NCBI GenBank assembly: GCA_034401795.1 | Contig: CM067367.1 | Span: forward strand, 53,464,269-53,528,268 | From: Chaetoderma sp. LZ-2023a | Taxonomy: Eukaryota; Mollusca; Caudofoveata; Chaetodermatida; Chaetodermatidae | Reading direction: 5' to 3' | Length of the DNA: 64,000 nucleotides | Shown: positions 44,383-56,765 of the stretch, in pieces | Layout: each line of letters opens with the position of its first letter | Numbering within the stretch: the stretch's first letter is position 1 | Made by a program: the position numbers and the translations under genes | The notes under the pieces: model-generated | What the model saw: only the letters and a program-made list of their open reading frames with translations | Database searches by the model: none | Told to the model about the DNA's origin: nothing

Positions 44383-46756
44383 AATTTCAAAATGAAAGAA
44401 AATCCAAGAGAAGGTCAAGTATAGGTCATATAATGTGAGTTTAGCCAGTGAGGTCAGGTGTGATTAGAAGGGGCATGGATGTGTGTGGGAAAATGAATAG
44501 AATAGGTGAATGAATACCATAGGGCCTATTATAGCAATAAAAGGGGATTTGTGGATTTAAACTATACAAATCAATGTTTAATCATTTAATGGAATAAATC
44601 AGTCAACAATGTAGAAAATTTATCATAAGGAATGGCCATTTGAAAACAAGTTGACTGAAAGGTATTTGTTCCTAATTGACAAATTACTTTCAGTGCAATC
44701 ATTTTCAAACTAAAAAGATCTTAGCTCTAAGACTGTGTATAATTTATTTAAACTTCCAATGCTAAAATATTTATTATCATAATGAATAAGTTGCTGTCAA
44801 ATCTGCTTTATTGACTACCTGTTTATGATATCCAATACAACATCTGACTGTCTAATGCACCAAACACTTCCAGTCAAATTATTTTCAAAATTTTCAACAG
44901 CTTTCCTATTCTAAGAGATCTTAAAGTCCCTTCTGTTAAATATTTTGAAAACCATTTGCCTGGAGTGAGCCTCAAGTAGGCTAACTTTTCAAAATCTGAG
45001 AAAAGAATATGAAGGTCACAATTTAAAATGTCACCAGCCACCTGGAAGAAACTTATGATTTTGCAAGAAATATATAAAGGCACTTAGAAACTGAATACAA
45101 GGGTTTACTTTCACTAAAATTTTCACAGTAATCCCTCAGATATTCCAATAAAAGAGCCATCTGGTATATACACAGACAGCTTTCTTCAATTTGCAAATCC
45201 AATTTAAAAGCAATACATTTGACCCTCTATGTAATAAGAGATCATGCATTAACTCTAACCCTCAAAGTTGTTCAAGGAATTTTCAGTTTTCTCATAAAAA
45301 ATGTCCATTTGCAGACCAAGAGAAGAAATCTTTTGAAAATTTATCACTGTAACGACTGGCTTGGTTACCGAGCTAGTCATTCCAGGGATTCGGAATTTGA
45401 GTGTTAAAGGTTTAAGTGAGAATCTCCTCTTTGGATGGTGTGTTAATGCGAGTTTGCCTCTCTATGGGTATATGTCACTTTTGAACGGTTGGAAATCAAT
45501 TTAACTGAAAGATGCTGCTGCCTGGTACATGTTATAATACAGTGTACAACTGTTCAGCCCATTTCTTCTCAGAAATCATGAGAGTTATATCTGATATGGC
45601 TAGTAATGAAAAGCATTTGAAAATATTTGAAATACTTTTAGAAAAGTATTTGCATTTTCACTTGCATTTGAACAAAGTTGAAAGTATTTGCACTTGTATT
45701 TGCATTTGAACCAAAGTGAAGTATTTGCATTTGCATTTAAATACTTTTGAAAGTATTTGACCCCAGGTCTGTATATCTAGACATTAATAAGGATATAAAT
45801 AAATAAGCTTTGGTGCCCATGCATCTAATAGATTAACTGTATCAGAGGTAAAATCAAAACATAACCTATGTTCACTTAGTTGGTGACCAGAGGCCTGATA
45901 ATTTAGCCATACCATAACCAAAGGAAAACATTAACCTACAATGTCAGTATGCACTAAGTACAGTTAAACGCAAAATTTTAACTGAAATTCCAAAATCTCT
46001 ACGCCAAAAAATATAGAGAAGCACTACTTTTAAATGCGTTGTATTACTTATATAGATGCAGGAATAAAGCTATATATATGAAGTTTGACGTCACACTTTT
46101 GTAACGACATGATAAAATGCTTCTGTGGCAGGAGAGTAAAAGCACCATGTTAGCAAGCTTTACCGTATACGATAATCCAGATAACAGGACTGCCACTGTG
46201 CCTTCACTATATTCAGCATCGATACAGAGCGCTTATTGCCAGTGTAATAGCAACCAGAAATGGCCCTGTGACAAACAAAATGCAATGTCAGTCTGTTATG
46301 GAAACATGTTGAACTGGGTCTCCATGAGGTTGCCATAATTCAGTGCTAGGGAACCCAAAGTGGAGTAGGTTTGCTGTTGATTTTAGTATGGTCATAAGTC
46401 AGCAATGAGATTTCTAAAGGTTAGGTTACCATAGGTTTCCTTATACGCTATAAGGCAATCTGGAACAGGTGACCATATGGAAACATTACAGCACAGGCCT
46501 GTAAGCGTGTTCAAACACAAACAAATATGTTTATAAAGACCACCTGTCTTATATTGTGTCTTAAGAGATCATCTGTCTTGTATTAACCATTTTAATGGTC
46601 ACGTAAAACAGTATTGGCGCGATAAATACCTTCCTTATGGGTGGCCGAGATCTGTGAATTCAAGGCCGATAGTGATTTCTTGGGTGCCATGTATTATCAA
46701 GGCCGAGATTGCTGTAAAGTATCTAGAGTGATCCTGTGACACGATTGCCATTATTA

Positions 46757-47946
46757 GCTCACCTCGCCTGAAAGGCCAAGTGAGCTTATGCCATGTCGTC
46801 CATTCGTCGTCCGTCTGTTGTCTGTCCATCCGTCCGTCAAATCACATCTTCTCTTTAACGTTTTGACCGATTTCAACCAAATTTGGCTGTAATGATTCTA
46901 AGCTGGTACCCTCCAGATATTTTTTCAGAATTTTGATTGATCAATTTTTTTGGGTGAAAATCCTAGATTTTATGAAAAATCTACCAGAAATGGTCAAAAT
47001 GCTACTCCTCCTTAGCTGCTTGACATATTTCAACCAAATTTGACTTGATCGATTCTATGGTGGTAGGGTATATATCTTCTATTCAGAATTTTGATTGATA
47101 CATTTTTTTTGTGTGAAAATCTTAGATTTTATGAAAAATACACCGAAAATTGTCAAAACGCATATCATCCTTAAAGGGAAACACCAGACCCTCTATACTA
47201 CTTTGTATTAAATTAATCTATAGACTGTAACGTTTTCGAAAATATAATTGTAAGCTCTGTGCTCAAATTAGAAATATAGATCTTCGTTATTTAAATTAGA
47301 AATATAGATCTTCGTTATTTAAATATGTGATACATTAGTTAAATTTCTATTCCCGGATGAGGCGCATGACGTCATAACCTGAACGTTTTTCTTGCTGTCA
47401 TCCAACGCTATCGCAATTTTATATTGCGAATTGCGTTTTATAAGGGGTTTCTCTTCAACGGTGTTAGGAATATATAAACTACATTTGCGGAAATGTTGAA
47501 GACTACATAATAACAGTCTTTGTCTGAATTCTCTGATGGTGCCGATTTTGACATAAAGTTCTGATCTTGAGATGTCATAGGCTTAATTAGCTCGCAGACA
47601 TTTATAGTAACATAGCGGGTTTTAACACCATCTTAATCGGATTTATATATAAATGTCGCAAGAAAGTTTTATGCAGTAGCTTAAATATGTGCTCTACGAT
47701 AGAACTGCGTGTTTTATGCAAACAATGGTGACCCTTCTTGTGTTCCCCTTTAACCGCTTCATGGATTTCCACCAAATTTGTTTGGAATAACTATAATGGT
47801 AGGCTCCAGAACTTCCATTCAGAATTTTGATTGGTCAATTTTTCCAGTCGCCACCTTGTTTAATGTAAAGAAACATGTATCTTTAAATACAAATGTTTCA
47901 AATGCTAATGGTCCAGGTGAGCGTCACAGTCCCTTGGGCCTCTTGT
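46757..47946 (+). mobile_element. Family C interspersed repeat, interrupted copy
   Basis: Left end GCTCACCTCGCCTGAAAGGC followed by GTGAGCTTATGCCATG. Right end CCAGGTGAGCGTCACAGTCC then CTTGGGCCTCTTGTT. ~150-bp modules with CAACCAAATTTGG and AATTTTGATTG lie inside. Split by a TTAA-flanked insertion at 47175-47749. Confidence 0.75.
47175..47749. mobile_element. TTAA-flanked (piggyBac-type) MITE
   Basis: Ends AGGGAAACACCAGA and CTTGTGTTCCCCT are inverted. Both sides carry TTAA (47171-47174, 47750-47753), and removing the element restores the family C repeat. A 28-bp direct repeat (AAATTAGAAATATAGATCTT...) lies at 47267-47324. No coding capacity. Confidence 0.8.
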
Positions 47947-47949
47947 TAT

Positions 47950-48436
47950 ATATATACCTGTGTGCCATGATAGTGTATCGATCCACTGGGTGATCATGCT
48001 CTCTGTTAATAGCTCGCACAGTATTCAGATTTCTGTGGATAAAGGATTGAATAAATGGTCAAGTTAGGTAGATGGATGGAGAGACGATATTCTCGGAGTG
48101 ACCTTGCGGATTTGATCATTTACTGGACACACACACGCGCGCGCACACACAAACATAAGCATGCATTAAAAAAATGCATATAAACAGATACAAACATGCA
48201 CAGTGACCAGAGTGCCATTCCCATCCGTGCATCATCCCGGACACCTTTGTGAAACATCCAAATCCGCAGAGACGATTAGGGGAGGTGGTGTGTCTGAGGG
48301 TAAGCTTTCAAAATACAGATAGCTTCTGTCTAATTTTCACAAATTTCCAAGGGCAGGATCCCCTGAAACAATAGAGGACCCACCTAGGATGGTCCCAATA
48401 TTCGCATGCTGGCTACGCCACTGAGCATACATGTAC
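47950..48436. other. ADCK5 intron or downstream sequence
   Basis: CA/CG dinucleotide tract near 48127-48150; otherwise unremarkable. The following ADCK5 exon (expected to begin with an Asn-Ile-Asn-Thr-Val-Arg-like segment) was not found here. Confidence 0.5.
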
Positions 48437-48614
48437 CTGATTAGAAGCAGCATTGATCGTGGCATATCCTTCAGCACGCAGATTATCTGGTCAAAATGCT
48501 CCTGTGCCATAACACGCATGTGCTCCAAATCATCATCCGTCATTCGACTCGGAAGCTGGACTGTGTTTCTTGATAGAGGGCGTTGCGTGATGATTTCACA
48601 GAATATCAAGTAAT
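48437..48614 (-). CDS. ADCK5: ADCK5 exon, C-terminal helical part
   Basis: Acceptor TTGCTAG and donor ATCAG|GTACAT on the minus strand. It reads D-YLIFCEIITQRPLSRN, TVQLPSRMTDDDLEHM, RVMAQEHFDQIICVLKDMPR and SMLLLI, ending two bases into an Arg codon. The human counterpart has LLFAEMLMQRPVRLG...VMAVLRELPRPMLLVLR. Confidence 0.88.
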
Positions 48615-49017
48615 CTAGCAAGTATAATACGGTGATGTTTGATCTAATAGTCATCCAGTCACTTTAATCAAGAGATGTATCACCTTATAATGTCTATATT
48701 CACGATGAATACTTGTAAAGCTGTAAATATTTTCTTTGTCCCTCAATGTGGATGGCATTTCATATTGTAGATGTATGTATGTGAATAAGTTAGACAGCAT
48801 AAAGATTACTTATTTTCAAGTTAACATATTTCCATGGATATTAGCCAATATAAATCTGAATGAATAAGAATATTAGTACTATCTATGACTGTCTGCAAAT
48901 AGCGAAGTGAACTTACAACTTTGTAACTGTATTTAAAAATGTATGTGTGGGTGGGTACGTATGTGCGTGCGTATGTGTGCGCGTGCGTGTGTGCATGTGT
49001 CAATGGCTAATCTTTAA

Positions 49018-49225
49018 CTAATTAACACTGAAGCTAGCGAAAAACGACTTCTACAACAGTCTTGAGTAATGTCCATTTGCGGACTATTTCTGAAAATCAC
49101 CAGCTGGAATGACTGGCTCGATAACCGAGGGTTCAAGTGATAAATTTTCAAAAGCAATCTCTTGGTCTGCAAATGGACATTTTCTATGATAAAATCGTAA
49201 TGAATAAATTTGTGGTTAAAGACCT
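49018..49225. repeat. MITE-B copy in ADCK5 intron
   Basis: TAATTAACACTGAAGC and the arms AATGTCCATTTGCGGAC / GTCTGCAAATGGACATTTTC around TGACTGGCTCGATAACCGAG. A degraded copy. Confidence 0.75.
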
Positions 49226-49253
49226 AACAATATAAATGTCAGTATATTTGTAC

Positions 49254-49424
49254 CTTTCACTCCAAGTTGATGTGCATTCTTTTCCATAGCAGCTTCATTA
49301 TTCAGTATAATGGCTTGGTATAAGTGACACAGGGCTTGGCGGTCATTGTTTGATAAGCTCTCATACAAGCCATGATCTAGAAGGACAAGTTCTGCGAGAC
49401 CGTCATTACCTCGTCGTAAGAAAA
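49254..49424 (-). CDS. ADCK5: ADCK5 exon with DHG motif
   Basis: Acceptor TATTTTCCAG and donor AAAG|GTACAA. In phase it reads V-FLRRGNDGLAELVLLDHGL, YESLSNNDRQALCHLYQAII and LNNEAAMEKNAHQLGVK. The metal-binding Asp of LLDHG replaces the DFG of ordinary kinases, as is standard in ABC1/UbiB proteins. Confidence 0.92.
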
Positions 49425-49469
49425 CTGGAAAATATACCAATTATTCATTCAGAATTAATGTCTTTAACA

Positions 49470-49700
49470 CTTTAACCATCAAACCTGGTGAAAAACGCAT
49501 TCTCCACAGATAGTGAGAAATGTCAATTTACATAACAATAGAAGACTATTCTTTTACATATACCATTGGAATGATTGTCTCGATAAATGAGTAAATCATT
49601 CCAGTGGCAAACTTTCAGTCTTCTTTTGTTCTATAAATGGACATTTTCTATGAGATAATTACAATTTTCTGGCACAGATTTGGGGGTTAGAGCGCTAAGG
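49470..49700. repeat. MITE-B copy, degraded
   Basis: AACACTTTAACCATCAAACC...GGGGTTAGAGCGCTAAG, with inverted arms around GATTGTCTCGATAAATGAGT. Confidence 0.65.
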
Positions 49701-50254
49701 GATTTATTACTGCATGTGAATATTCAGCTTTTGAATATGTGACTAGAAATATAGCATGTTCAAAATAAGCACTAGCTATAACAGAACACTGAAGTAAATG
49801 ATGAAAGTCCATGTTAAAGACAACAACAATAAAGCAATTCCATTATGTAAGCAAGATATTTATTGATAAAGAGCATTACTAACTCATTCAATCACAATCA
49901 TATCATCTACATCCACGAATCATAAGCCATTTGCACATCTGATTGTCATTACCTCAGGAAGTTTTTGTTCCTATTATTGTATTAGTATTGAAACCTTCCA
50001 TTGTTTAGCCTAGATCATAAGGTATTGTTTGTTCCTATTTGATTTAACTGTTGATACATCAGCAAATGTGGCTGGCAGTGAATTCCAGTGTAGTACTACT
50101 TTGTTAGACAAATCATACCTGCTAAGCATCTAGTATGTGTAATGATGAACAGCATAAAACAGTTGTTTATTTGTCAATAATAGATATCCTCGATGATTCT
50201 CTGTTTCGATTAAGTCTCCTTGAAATCTTCACTATTTCAGTGATATTAGATTTA

Positions 50255-50487
50255 ACCCTTTCATGGGGAAGGGCATCTGCAGTTGTCTTGAGGAATTTGA
50301 CCCCACCCACAAACCCCCACCCACATGAGATAATTTTTGAAAATTTGTCACTCGAATGACAGCTTCAGTTAAAGAGCCAGTCATTCCAGTGATAAATTTT
50401 CAAACATGCTATTCTCCTGGCCTCCAAATGGGCATCTAATAAGCTAATATTTTGCTATTCTTAACCAAATTTAGTCATTAAAGGGTT
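50255..50487. repeat. MITE-B copy
   Basis: Ends TTAACCCTTTCATGGGGAAG and TTTAGTCATTAAAGGGTTAA; inverted AATTTGTCACTCGAATGAC / GTCATTCCAGTGATAAATTT. A GC/GT microsatellite follows at 50503-50556. Confidence 0.75.
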
Positions 50488-50972
50488 AAGTATCCGAGTC
50501 ATTCTGCGCGCGTGCGTGCGTGCGTGTACAGGTTCACGCATGCGTGTGTGTGTGTGTTAATGTTGAAAACAATATTTTTACACGGTTGCTAATCTCAATT
50601 TATCGCCACTCTGACTCATTATCACAATCTTAGCTATTCCACTGAGCAGACACTCAATGCTTCCTGTCAGGTAAATATTCTCTTTAACCCGCTGTGAGGC
50701 TTGCCTTTCTTCCGTGACCATTCCATGATCATGAAACTGCCAATTTAATACAGCTTAGACTTAATTTTTCATGATACGAAATAATCGCCTAATCATCAGG
50801 AGCAGAATATTATGTTTTCTTGGGGGTTTTGGATGCTAATTAGTGCTGTAAGCTGAACATGCGTTCAAAGACAGCAACAATTAACAGCAAACTTGTTCTT
50901 TCTAGAAGCTCTACAAGCTTTGACATACACGAGGAACAACGCCGATGTTTGCTTGGCTCGCCTTTAGCTCAC

Positions 50973-51054
50973 CATTTCCTGGATGTGGATCAGCATGCAC
51001 AAATCCAGACCTGAAAACCTGATCTGCAAAACACTCCACAAGCTTACTATCAAT
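50973..51054 (-). CDS. ADCK5: ADCK5 exon with HADPHPGN
   Basis: Acceptor CTATTTCAG and donor AAATG|GTGAGC. It reads IDSKLVECFADQVFRSGF, VHADPHPGN and one base of a Val codon. The D-x-H-P-G-N signature is the catalytic Asp/Asn segment of the ABC1/UbiB family. Confidence 0.93.
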
Positions 51055-52390
51055 CTGAAATAGTAACATATGTGCAATTAACAACACGTTTATCATCTAT
51101 TATTCATAATACCCATAATTATCATGACACACTTAGAAAGAAAAACGTGGGATATTGTGATCACCTTTATCTCTGTGTTCATAAAGTGATCTCCTCCAAA
51201 ACCATTTGGTGGAATTCAACTACGTTTGCTATGTGAGTTGTGGATTGTGAGAGATTTAATCTGCTCCCTTGAGGTCATGTCAAAATGCCACAGTTCATGA
51301 AATCCTGCGGTTGGGGGGAGGGGGTTGTGGTCATGTGCCATCGACTCCACATTCAATTAATTCCATTGATTTAATGATGTAGGGGTGGGGACCAGGTCTA
51401 GAAATCCTCTACGGCAGTAGTGACTTTCAGTCAAAATGTTTTCAAAACGGCCTGCTGGCTTCCAGGGTTCCACCATGATAACTACTGTATATAATTAAAT
51501 AAGTTTGACTGAAGTCAAATTGTTTTCAAACTAATCAGTATCTTATGTATAGCAAGTAGTAGCTATTCCTTTTTAATTTATATAAATCAAGTGGCTATAT
51601 GATTGGTACTGGTAGATAATGAATACTATTTTGAGTATTTGTTTCTCTGCATACAGCAAAGTGTATCTTAAAGGCCTGGCTGATGTCAGAAACAAGTTCA
51701 TACAAAACAGCAATGCACATTCGTGAGAAATGAACCTTAGGCAGAGTTAGATGCTTCTTAAAATACTATTTCTATTCATTTCAGGTTTTCTATTCCTTTA
51801 AAATGAGGCTTTTTTATCAGTAAATGCCATTAATAACTAGAGGTCTGGGCCTGCATGTTGAGCCTTCTTTAACATTTTACCAGTTTCTCAGTTATGATAC
51901 CACATGCTAGATACCACATGCAATCAGATCATTATGTTAAGCAATCCTCCACTTCCTGTAGGGCCTGATAAAGACACACTTACTTTCCAACAGAAAGACA
52001 ACATCACTAATTTGAGGATTACTAGCAGGCTTCCATCTTCACAGCACAACAATAATTATTCATCGAAGGAAGCAGTTGAAGTGGGTCATGTTAACAGCAC
52101 AATTTAATTCAATATACACTCTGACACAAAAATGGATCTAGAACTATTTAATATTCTGTTGCCATGCTTGTATTTATTCGATATTGCTAGATCTTAATAA
52201 AATTGAAAAACAAAGAGTGAATGCACATAGAGCATGGTGATAAGCATGACCAGACCTGACATGACAAGCCTCGATGCATATGCCCTGCTGTACAGATTTA
52301 TAGTGGTTGACAACAGCTATATGAGCCAGTCTATATACTGTACAGGTAGTCATTTCCTCAGTACATACACTGCATAAAACAATAGCACAT
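51055..52390 (-). other. ADCK5 intron, left part
   Basis: Unique AT-rich DNA. No exon was recognised before the DIRS-3 edge at about 52391. Confidence 0.6.
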
Positions 52391-52860
52391 ATAACCCCCA
52401 ACAGAAACCCTTTGTGGGTTGGTCTGTAGTTTTATTAACCACTATAAAACATACTTACCATTCAATCACTACTTGCTAAATCAACTACTCTGCATTTAGC
52501 CACCAAAATAAGATTTTTATGCTTGCTTACATACACCCACATGCCTATTCCATTTCAATATACCCTCAACCAGGCTACTGGTAGGGTACACACCCAGCAT
52601 ATGCCCTGAAAGAGACTGGCACCAGTCTGTACTCACTCCTCTGTGACACCTGTCACTGCGCATGCGCAATGGAGCCCAAATAGGAAACACTCACTTTTCT
52701 AAATTTAAGTGCCAACTATCATACAGATTTTCAAATCATTCCCCGGTAAGTATGTTTTATAGTGGTTAATAAAACTACAGACCAACCCACAAGGGGGGTC
52801 TGTTGGGGGTTGTTATTACACCACAAAAACATCTATACCGTTCAATCACTACTTGCTAAA
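52391..52860 (-). repeat. DIRS-3 right ITR and internal complementary region
   Basis: CTGTAGTTTTATTAACCACT (about 52435) is inverted as AGTGGTTAATAAAACTACAG (about 52762). Part of the ITR (CCAAATAGGAAAC...CACTTTTC, about 52676) is inverted at the very end of the window (GAAAAGTGAATCTGTTTCC, 63968-63982), which is the element's other end. Confidence 0.82.
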
Positions 52861-53090
52861 TCCGTAGATTTGGTCAGTGCCCCACTTAAAACCCTTGGTG
52901 GGTGGAGATTTGAGAATCATTAAACAAGGATAAAAATTAAACCAAATCATATCCAAATATTAATAAAATAACATAATGGTGCATCCTAATCAATCACAGT
53001 GATTATCAAACACGGAAAACTTTAAACTTAAAAAAATTAAAATAAACAAAACATAAGAAAACTCTCACCATTTCTCACAGACGCACGGTT

Positions 53091-53960
53091 TTAACGAAAA
53101 TGGCGGGATGTGCTCAGTAAATGGTCTTCGGCTTTTTTAGTTAAAATCGTAATATTTCTAAAAAAGGAGGCCACTAGACTCTGATCCTTTAAGTAGAAAG
53201 ATGTAAAAGTTGACTCAGATTTCCAGCCTGCGACCTGCATGACCTCGTCTAAAGCTGAGCCAGCGAAAAGTGCGAAAGAGGTAGCCATTCCCCTAACATC
53301 GTGAGCCTTAACATGAGATAATTTTACTTGTTCAGGAGAAGCAATCTCATAAAGTTTTATGGTCTCACAGATCCATCTGGCAATCGTGGCCTTAGAGACT
53401 GGTCTGGCTACCTCCTCCGTGTACAGAACCCATAAATGGGATGGATCAGATCCTTTAAAATCGGTTTGGCACTTGTAAACCTTTAATGCCCTGACGGGAC
53501 ACCAAAATTTGTAGGCGGCAAAAAGGAAGATAACGATTTTAAAATGATCAGCTTAGCTGGGTAACGGTTAGACTGGGTCTTCGATAAAAAATACCTTCTG
53601 GAATATAAAACTAAATCGTCCCCAGATTCAATAAATCTATCCTTTTCGGTGGAAAGAGCATGAATTTCTGATCATCTTCTATCAGAAGCAGATGCAATAA
53701 GAAAAACAGCCTTAAGAGTTAAAAATTTTATACTAATAGAAGCAATAGGTTCAAAATGATGGCTTGCCAAAACCTGAAGAACCAGAGCCAAATTGCAGGA
53801 AGGCAAAGGCTTTGCTACTTGAGGACGAATATTGCCCAATCCTCTGATAAAACCATCGAGAATCTTCGTATCCTTGACACCAGCATTCAAAAGACAAGGA
53901 AGCGAAGAAGCCAAAGAAAATCTATAACCCCGACTGTGTTAGCAGATATCTGTAAAGAAT
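53091..53960 (-). pseudogene. DIRS-3 tyrosine recombinase remnant
   Basis: Minus-strand frames: ILDGFIRGLGNIRPQ, LALVLQVLASHHFEPIASIS and KFLTLKAVFLIASASDRR (53914-53672), then a frameshifted middle. The C-terminus (53288-53091) has RGMATSFALFAGSALDEVM, QVAGWKSESTFTSFYLKD. The Tyr in FTSFYLKD is the nucleophile position and Arg-Gly-Met-Ala the second Arg. Several stops make it non-functional. Confidence 0.85.
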
Positions 53961-55440
53961 CAGAGATAGGATAAAAAGTCTAACACCTGGGGAATATAAA
54001 CAGAATTGGGCAAGAAACCATGGTCTAGGCACCATTCTCCAAAAATTTTAAGTCGACCCTTGTAAACTCGACGGGTCGACTCCCTCCTGGCAGAATCAGT
54101 AATTTCCTGAGATCTCGAAGAAACGTTGATCTCAGGGACTGGACACTCGACATTCTCCAAACACACAGACTGAAGATTTCTGGGTTTGGATGAAGACAAG
54201 TGCCCCTTACTTGAGAGAGAAGATCTGGGGAGACTGGAAGGACATGGGAAATCTACCAGGAGATCGAGGTCTACAAAACACATCCGCTTTGGCCAAAAAG
54301 GAGCTTTCAGAAGAACGTCGCAGATCTGGTCTCTGACCTTCTTCAGAACCAAAGGAATCAGGATTGTTGGAGGGAACGCGCAAGCAAACATTCCTGTCCA
54401 GGACTGAGACAGGGTGTCCACCGCCAGCACCTGACTGTCCGGGAAACGTAGACATGAAAGAGGAGATCTGGGCATTCAGATGTCGCAAAGAGATCTATGT
54501 GGGGACAACCCTGATGTTGAAAAATCGCTTTGAAAACCGACTTTTTTAAACTGCTACTCGGAGTGGACAAACCTGCTGGGTCTTACCAACTGGTCCGCAA
54601 GAAAGCTCAGTCTGCCTGGAACATGACTGGAAACTAGAAAGATTTTGTTCTTGCGGCACCACAGCAGAAGATTCCAAATTTCCATACAAAGAACTGAAGA
54701 CCTCGTTCCTCCCTGTCTGTTGATGTAGGAAACTGCCATGGAATTGGCTGATCAAATCGAGATCCTCAGGCCTCTTACTCGATCCGACCATGAGAGGAGA
54801 GCCTTCGTGACAGCCCACAACTCCAAGATATTGATGAAAGCTGTCGATTCCTCCAAGGACCAAAGACCGGAAATCGACAGGGAGATCTGGACTGCTCCCC
54901 GCCCCTCCTGGGAGCATCTGTGAAAATAATCACCTGAGGAGAGGTCTTGACTAATGGAACACCTATCGGAAGCAGAGAATGGTCTTTCCAAAAGTCTAAA
55001 TGATGGATCAAGTGTTCACTGATGGGAATCTGACTGTTTCCAGAGGGATATCAGGAACACTTGAAAGGGTCTTCTCATCAGCGGCTCCCGGAGAATGATA
55101 ATCTCGTCGCTGACCATCAAGCGCAGAACCCTGAGAAACAATCTTGCCCTGACTGAGAAAGAGGTTGTCAGAATGTCCATAGCCAACAAGATTGCCTCCA
55201 CCCTGGCCTCTGAAGGAAAAACTAATGCACTAGGTTTGACTTTTTGAGAATTATAATCCAACCTAGACTGCATGACAACCTGCATACCACTGGAATAATT
55301 CTTGAAAGAGTTGAATGTAGAAACTATAATCGAGGAAATAGAGACCAAGGATAAATTGTCTGAATTGATAGATGATGAAGAATTCCTGCTGCAGTTGAAA
55401 ACTATGCAGAGGGATTAAATCCTGGACCTAAATTTTCTTG
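53961..55440 (-). pseudogene. DIRS-3 RT thumb, RNase H and methyltransferase-like remnant
   Basis: The minus strand from 55440 gives LGWIIILKKSNLV (RT), VFPSEARVEAILLAMD, RARLFLRVLRLMVS and RRPFQVFLISLW. RNase H follows with IIFTDA (55011 frame), a frame change at a G-run near 54900, INILELWAVTKALLSW and VSYINRQGGTRS. The methyltransferase-like part reads HIDLFATSECPDLLFHV, then AVDTLSQSWTGMFACAFPPT. It aligns along its length with the 17359-19740 protein. The RT palm with YxDD is missing. Confidence 0.85.
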
Positions 55441-55795
55441 TGAATTTTTTCACAAACGGCTACATGACTCCAGATATGAACTCTTCCTTTAGCAAGAAAG
55501 AAAATTGAGAAGAATTTCTGAAACCTTTCAACATAATAAGAGAGACCCAGAAATAGATGTCAGAACAAGGTCAATAAAAATATAATAGCGATAAGAGGAG
55601 AAAGGAGCGGGAGAAAAGGCTGAACAGCCCGAAGACAACCGGCCATCTAAAGGCGGATGAAAGAAAATTACGTGTCTAGAGAAGATGTGTAGAAAATTAG
55701 ACAGAAAGAGAAATAAATAAATCAATAAAATTACTAAATCCGAAAGAAGAAAATATTAAATAACTAAGCATGGGAACGTTAAGACTAACTGAAAA
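55441..55795 (-). other. DIRS-3 remnant of uncertain content
   Basis: Lies between recognisable RT and the DIRS-2 edge. No RT motif could be read; it may be decayed RT or Gag sequence brought together by a deletion. Confidence 0.4.
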
Positions 55796-56020
55796 TAAGT
55801 AAATTTATCAAATTTCTTTTTCACGAGTGAGATGACATACTTACCTCCCTAACACTCTTGATATACTAGTATATCGGCTCTAAATTCAATAATATTCAGA
55901 ATTATAAAAAGTTAGGTGCCCCTAATGGGCAGGTGGAAGTACACAGTCATGCACATGACAAACACCACCCTCTGCGCATGCGCACACCGGTACTTCCGTT
56001 ACTAAATATTGGCTGACATA
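55796..56020 (-). repeat. DIRS-2 right inverted terminal repeat
   Basis: Begins TAAGTAAATTTATCAAATTT. It has CATACTTACCTCCCTAACAC, GTTAGGTGCCCCTAATGGGC and GCGCATGCGCACACCGGTAC, and ends near AAATATTGGCTG. Layout is as in DIRS-1. Confidence 0.88.
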
Positions 56021-56087
56021 GAAGCAACTATTCAATAGCCAAAGGACCAGGCCTCCGTGGGGTGGCGAGGCCGGGATCCTGTTAGGG

Positions 56088-56170
56088 AGGTAAGTATGTC
56101 ATCTCACTCGTGAAAAAGAAATTTGATAAATTTACTTATTTCACATCATGAGAACATACTTACCTCCCTA
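56088..56170 (-). repeat. DIRS-2 internal complementary region
   Basis: GAAATTTGATAAATTTACTTA is the inverse of the outer right ITR edge. It is followed at once by TTTCACATCATGAGAACATA, which should be the outer left ITR edge. The left ITR itself is not found, so this segment preserves its sequence. Confidence 0.85.
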
Positions 56171-56765
56171 ACACTCTTGATAAAAACCAGAATTTGAAAG
56201 TAAATTTTGGTGGGAGGGAGGCAAGGTCCTGAAAACCCGCACACCCTCGAAGAGGCTAGGCTCTTTGAATTCTCAAGAGATTTAAAACATCTGAAATTGT
56301 GACTGAAACCACAACCAGGAATAGAATTTTGCATCGGATAATCGACCGATTAAGAGAGATTGATCAAAAGGCAAATGCGCTCCCCCCCCCCTCTTTCTGA
56401 GGAAGGTATAGGAAAAAACGCTGCTCTAAATGACTAGCACGTTCTCTAATACTTAATGAAAGTATTACTAGACATTGGAAAAAGAAGAATTGCTTCTATT
56501 TCAAAAACTCTCTGAAAACCACAATTAAGAGACATCAACCATCACCATATTAAAAAATAAAATGACACCATCACCAAGACAGAAAATCAAAAAAATGGTC
56601 ATAACCACTGACCTTTGATGTCTTGGACGCGGCACTCATCTCTTCCCCCACCGGAAGAGGAGAAGTGTACCAGCTAATAGTAGGAATACCCTACCAACAA
56701 ATGTGATATTTGAAAATAGCAGAGGAGGCAAACTATTTACAAACATAAACCTCTGCATAACTATT

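Larger units (their letters stand above)
48437..51054 (-). other. ADCK5: ADCK5 gene, internal exons (gene extent seen)
   Basis: Three minus-strand exons (51054-50973, 49424-49254, 48614-48437) join in phase with GT-AG introns. They give the C-lobe of a UbiB/ABC1 atypical kinase: HADPHPGN (catalytic-loop equivalent), then LLDHG (DFG equivalent), then the helical part with VMAQEHFDQIICVLKDMPR. The wording of the second and third exons (AELVLLDHGLY, QALCHLYQAIIL, FCEIITQRPL, DMPRSMLLLIR) points to ADCK5 rather than ADCK1 or COQ8. The family is linked to mitochondria and coenzyme Q-type lipid metabolism, but ADCK5's substrate is unsettled. 5' exons lie beyond the DIRS nest (right of the window) and the 3' exons were not found between 31500 and 48400. 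Confidence 0.87.
52391..55795 (-). mobile_element. DIRS-3, 3' portion (interrupted element)
   Basis: Old minus-strand DIRS. Its right ITR starts near AACCCCCAACAGAAACCC (52393), carries GCGCATGCGCAATGGAGCCC (about 52660), and meets an internal complementary region at about 52740-52860 (GGTAAGTATGTTTTATAGTG...TCTGTTGGGGGTTGTTATTA). It contains decayed recombinase, RNase H and RT regions. The 5' portion lies beyond DIRS-2, at about 62000-64000 and off the right edge. Confidence 0.85.
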
